A stretch of 7,300 bases of DNA from Deltaproteobacteria bacterium (lineage in GTDB: Bacteria; Desulfobacterota; Syntrophobacteria; BM002), in assembly GCA_017861095.1 (NCBI GenBank), contig JAGFXI010000092.1:1-7300 (forward strand), written 5' to 3'. Within the stretch, counting starts at the first letter, position 1; the number at the start of each line of letters is the position of its first letter. Made by a program: the position numbers and the translations under genes. A model generated the notes under the pieces. It did no database searches and was not told the origin of the DNA. It was given only the letters and a program-made list of their open reading frames with translations. Of this stretch, positions 5,250 to 7,300 are shown piece by piece.

Positions 5250-6785
5250 TCAGGCTGCTGGTTTCGGAAAACTCCTTTTCTGCAATGCACCTGGGAGTGC
5301 ATCCAGAGGCTCAGGATCAAACTGGGTAGCACGGTTTTTCTGAAGAACGTCTAGGGTGATCTCCGGAGAGAGGGCGCTACGGTAAGTCCGATCGGACGTC
5401 ATGGCGTCAAACACGTCAGCCACGGTAAGAATCCTAGCCAAGAGGGGGATTTCTTTGCCTTCGAGTCCATCGGGATAGCCTTTGCCATCCCAGCGCTCGT
5501 GATGATTCCGGACTATGGCACGTTCTTGCGGAGTAAGTCCAAGATGCTGGACAATGCGGTCCCCGATCACAGGATGCCTCTTGATGATGGCGAATTCCTC
5601 CTCGGTCAGCTTGCCTGGTTTGTTCAGAATCCGGTCGTGTATGCCGATCTTGCCGATATCGTGGAGGGCGCCACAGAGCCGGAGTGATTCAATTTCCTCC
5701 GCGGTCCGGTTCATGACCTTGGCGATCTCGATGGCCAGCTCGGTAACCCGTTTGGAGTGCTGCTCGGTGTAAGAATCCTTCGCCTCGATGGCGCTGACCA
5801 AGGCATGGAGGGTCGATAGGAGGTTCTCCCGGAGGTTTTCATAGAGCGCAATATTTTCGATTGCTAAGGCCGCCCTTTCCGTCATGAACCGCAAGGGTAA
5901 TTGGTCCTCGGGTTCGAAGGAGCGATGGAATTTTTTTGAGGAGATCCACAGTACACCAAAGGGCTGGTTGCGGATGTCAATTGGCACAGCCACAAGCTCG
6001 CCGCATTGTTGCAAGGTATCTACTCTTATTGAACCGGCCAGCCCTTGGGTGGCGATGAACTCGGCCATGTCGTCGAGATCGACCGAGAACCCGCCACCGA
6101 CCCGGTTGACGGTGACGCGCGATCCGAGATGTTGAGTGCCGATTCCCCTCTCGGCGATGGTCATGAGGTGCGTCCTGCTGTCATCAAAAACGGCAAACCA
6201 GCTCTTTTCCGCCTCACCCACCTCGGTCGCAAGGGCAACGAGTCGATTGCAGAGCTCACCGGTGTGGCCGATGTGCGAGAGCTTATCGGCAATGTCGCAG
6301 AGGACAGCCTGCTCCTTGGACCGTTTCTCCAAGGCCTGGTTCAGTTTCTCAACTTCCCCTTTTTGTCGAGCCTCCTCAATCGCCGTCCCGTTGCGATCCG
6401 TCGTCTGGCGCTTCTGCAACAGCCGCCTTAAGGCTAGGCGAATGTCGTCCAACGCGAAAGGTTTTGGGATAAAGTCAAGCGCCCCATGGCGCATAGTGTC
6501 GATGACCGCCTTCATCGATGCAAAACCTGTGATGATGATGAGGTAGGTGTTGGGGCTTTGACGCAAAATGGAATCTAAGAGCTCAGTCCCGCACGGGCCC
6601 GGCATCATCAGATCCACGAAAGCGCAATCAAAAGTGTTTTTCTGGACCAGATCAAGCGCTTGTTGACCATTCTCTGCAGCGAGCACCTCGTACTGGCCTA
6701 GCTGCTCTAGAAGCTGCCTAATCAGAGACCGGATGGTCGCCTCATCATCGACAACGAGAATCTTGAGCTGCTCCAAGGAGGACAT
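5250..6785 (-). CDS. Response regulator c-di-GMP phosphodiesterase: receiver - GAF - HD-GYP
   Basis: The product is a 511-residue soluble protein. Residues 7-125 are an intact receiver: acidic pair Asp13/Asp14, phosphoacceptor Asp58 in FVDLMMP, Thr86 and Lys108 in IPKPF. A coiled-coil linker (about 126-160) leads to a GAF domain (about 160-320). The HD-GYP domain (about 330-495) has His343 (EQHSKRV), the metal-binding LHDIGKIGI with His375/Asp376, HHERWDGKGYP (428-438, GYP at 436-438) and ARILTVADVFDAMTSDRTYR. This is the full set for hydrolysing c-di-GMP to pGpG/GMP. Phosphorylation by an unlinked histidine kinase would control it. The ATG at 6785 is chosen because a TAG lies in frame 15 bases upstream; there is no strong ribosome-binding site. 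The C-terminus after TQFDPE is somewhat unusual (PLDALPGALQKRSF). It precedes the flgM unit on the same strand by 239 bp and is oriented opposite to the GGDEF gene. Confidence 0.94.
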   Translation of the reverse strand: MSSLEQLKILVVDDEATIRSLIRQLLEQLGQYEVLAAENGQQALDLVQKNTFDCAFVDLMMPGPCGTELLDSILRQSPNTYLIIITGFASMKAVIDTMRHGALDFIPKPFALDDIRLALRRLLQKRQTTDRNGTAIEEARQKGEVEKLNQALEKRSKEQAVLCDIADKLSHIGHTGELCNRLVALATEVGEAEKSWFAVFDDSRTHLMTIAERGIGTQHLGSRVTVNRVGGGFSVDLDDMAEFIATQGLAGSIRVDTLQQCGELVAVPIDIRNQPFGVLWISSKKFHRSFEPEDQLPLRFMTERAALAIENIALYENLRENLLSTLHALVSAIEAKDSYTEQHSKRVTELAIEIAKVMNRTAEEIESLRLCGALHDIGKIGIHDRILNKPGKLTEEEFAIIKRHPVIGDRIVQHLGLTPQERAIVRNHHERWDGKGYPDGLEGKEIPLLARILTVADVFDAMTSDRTYRSALSPEITLDVLQKNRATQFDPEPLDALPGALQKRSFPKPAA

Positions 6786-7072
6786 AGTAATGATCGCCTA
6801 GAGGGTATCCGTTCGTCCGCTCCCGCAAGCTTCTTGGCAATGAATTCAGTTGCTCCCAAGAAACCCAAAACAGTAACGCTCAGGTTTGTCGGGTTAGCAA
6901 TTATCGACCGACGTAACTTATCAAGAAGCATGCCAGACAGGTCACTGAGAGCGGTTTTGAACGTGAGAAGTCAGCTCCAACTGAAGATGTCTTCGATCAC
7001 CCCTCCATCTCCTTGGAGATGTCCATAACGAATTCAGTGGTTCCCGTCTTCAAGAAAAGTTTTGCCCGACAT
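6786..7072 (-). pseudogene. Possible decayed DUF4388/PATAN-type domain
   Basis: One minus-strand frame, read through two TGA codons, gives protein-like pieces. SGKTFLEDGNH is followed by a stop at 7036-7034. IRYGHLQGDGGVIEDIFSWS is followed by a second stop at about 6971-6969. TFKTALSDLSGMLLDKLRR and ATEFIAKKLAG then follow and run past the start of the HD-GYP gene. The order (a FLEDG strand, a G-x-G-x2-AI-like helix ending in FSW, then an LSxLLxxxLRR-like helix) resembles the end of DUF4388/PATAN domains, which occur with response regulators. With the stops it cannot be an intact gene. It could be a broken upstream partner of the HD-GYP gene, or chance; the similarity is by eye. Confidence 0.35.
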
Positions 7073-7300
7073 GGAGTTGGACGTGGTGTCGCCGCCTTGA
7101 ATGCAGCGACGAGCCCTCTTGCTGCAAGATTGTCCGAGTCGGCCTGGTGTCCCTTTCTGCTGGGAAGGCCACGTAGACCTTACCGTGTAGGTGGAATGTG
7201 CGCAAAGCGAGAAGCTCGAGTACATGTTGAGTTGAGACTCACCCGGTGGTCGCCCGCCCACGCCCGGTCGTAGGTAGGCCACTGGCACAGAACTTGTATC
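7073..7300. other. Terminal stretch with no supported gene
   Basis: Open readings exist on both strands, but none has a ribosome-binding site or a recognisable domain. Short protein-like pieces on the minus strand (for example LHGKVYVAFPAERD near 7145-7190, frame-shifted relative to ADSDNLAARGLVAAF just downstream) suggest further decayed coding sequence continuing from the neighbouring remnant. Confidence 0.4.

Noticed and set aside
5078..5332. Minus-strand open frame of 84 codons overlapping the end of the HD-GYP gene
   Set aside because: About a third lies inside the HD-GYP coding region in another frame, and the remainder has no recognisable motif or start site.
7145..7230. LHGKVYV reading as a phospholipase-D-type HxK motif
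   Set aside because: One short match with no second motif, a stop just upstream and a frame change just downstream is not enough to name a family.

Overview
The window looks like chromosomal DNA from a moderately GC-rich, Gram-negative-type, motile bacterium. It codes for lipoate biosynthesis and c-di-GMP signalling, and it has an anti-FliA (FlgM-like) protein behind a near-ideal sigma-28 promoter and a near-consensus sigma-54 promoter. The phylum cannot be fixed from this sequence alone. An NC10/Methylomirabilota-like or deltaproteobacterial-like source is only a guess from the general look of the proteins. No rRNA, tRNA, CRISPR array or recognisable transposase is present.

Layout. Positions 1-934 (minus) carry lipB followed by the 5' part of lipA, which runs off the window; the two overlap by about 70 bp. 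Positions 1081-1278 and 2241-2406 are two copies of one short, non-coding repeat family with terminal inverted repeats. They lie in opposite orientations and tightly bracket a single gene (1317-2219, minus) for a divergent protein-kinase-fold protein. Positions 2407-2619 form the control region of the next gene, with a sigma-54 promoter and two upstream palindromes. Positions 2620-4026 (plus) encode a degenerate receiver-GAF-GGDEF diguanylate cyclase. Facing it on the minus strand is a two-gene unit, 5010-4187: a small conserved protein of unknown role, then an FlgM-like anti-sigma factor, driven by a sigma-28 promoter at 5057-5031. Positions 6785-5250 (minus) encode a receiver-GAF-HD-GYP c-di-GMP phosphodiesterase. 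The last 515 bases (6786-7300) hold no intact gene. The reading there looks like a decayed DUF4388/PATAN-type domain with two in-frame stops.

How the parts fit. LipB transfers octanoyl groups to apo-proteins and LipA inserts the sulfurs, so the left edge is ordinary cofactor metabolism. The right two thirds read as a motility/lifestyle control block: a c-di-GMP-making enzyme and a c-di-GMP-degrading enzyme flank the anti-sigma-28 unit, and the sequence suggests sigma-54 input to the cyclase and FliA input to flgM. The least explained part is the kinase-like gene between two inverted repeat elements, which could be a cargo gene mobilised by short non-autonomous elements.
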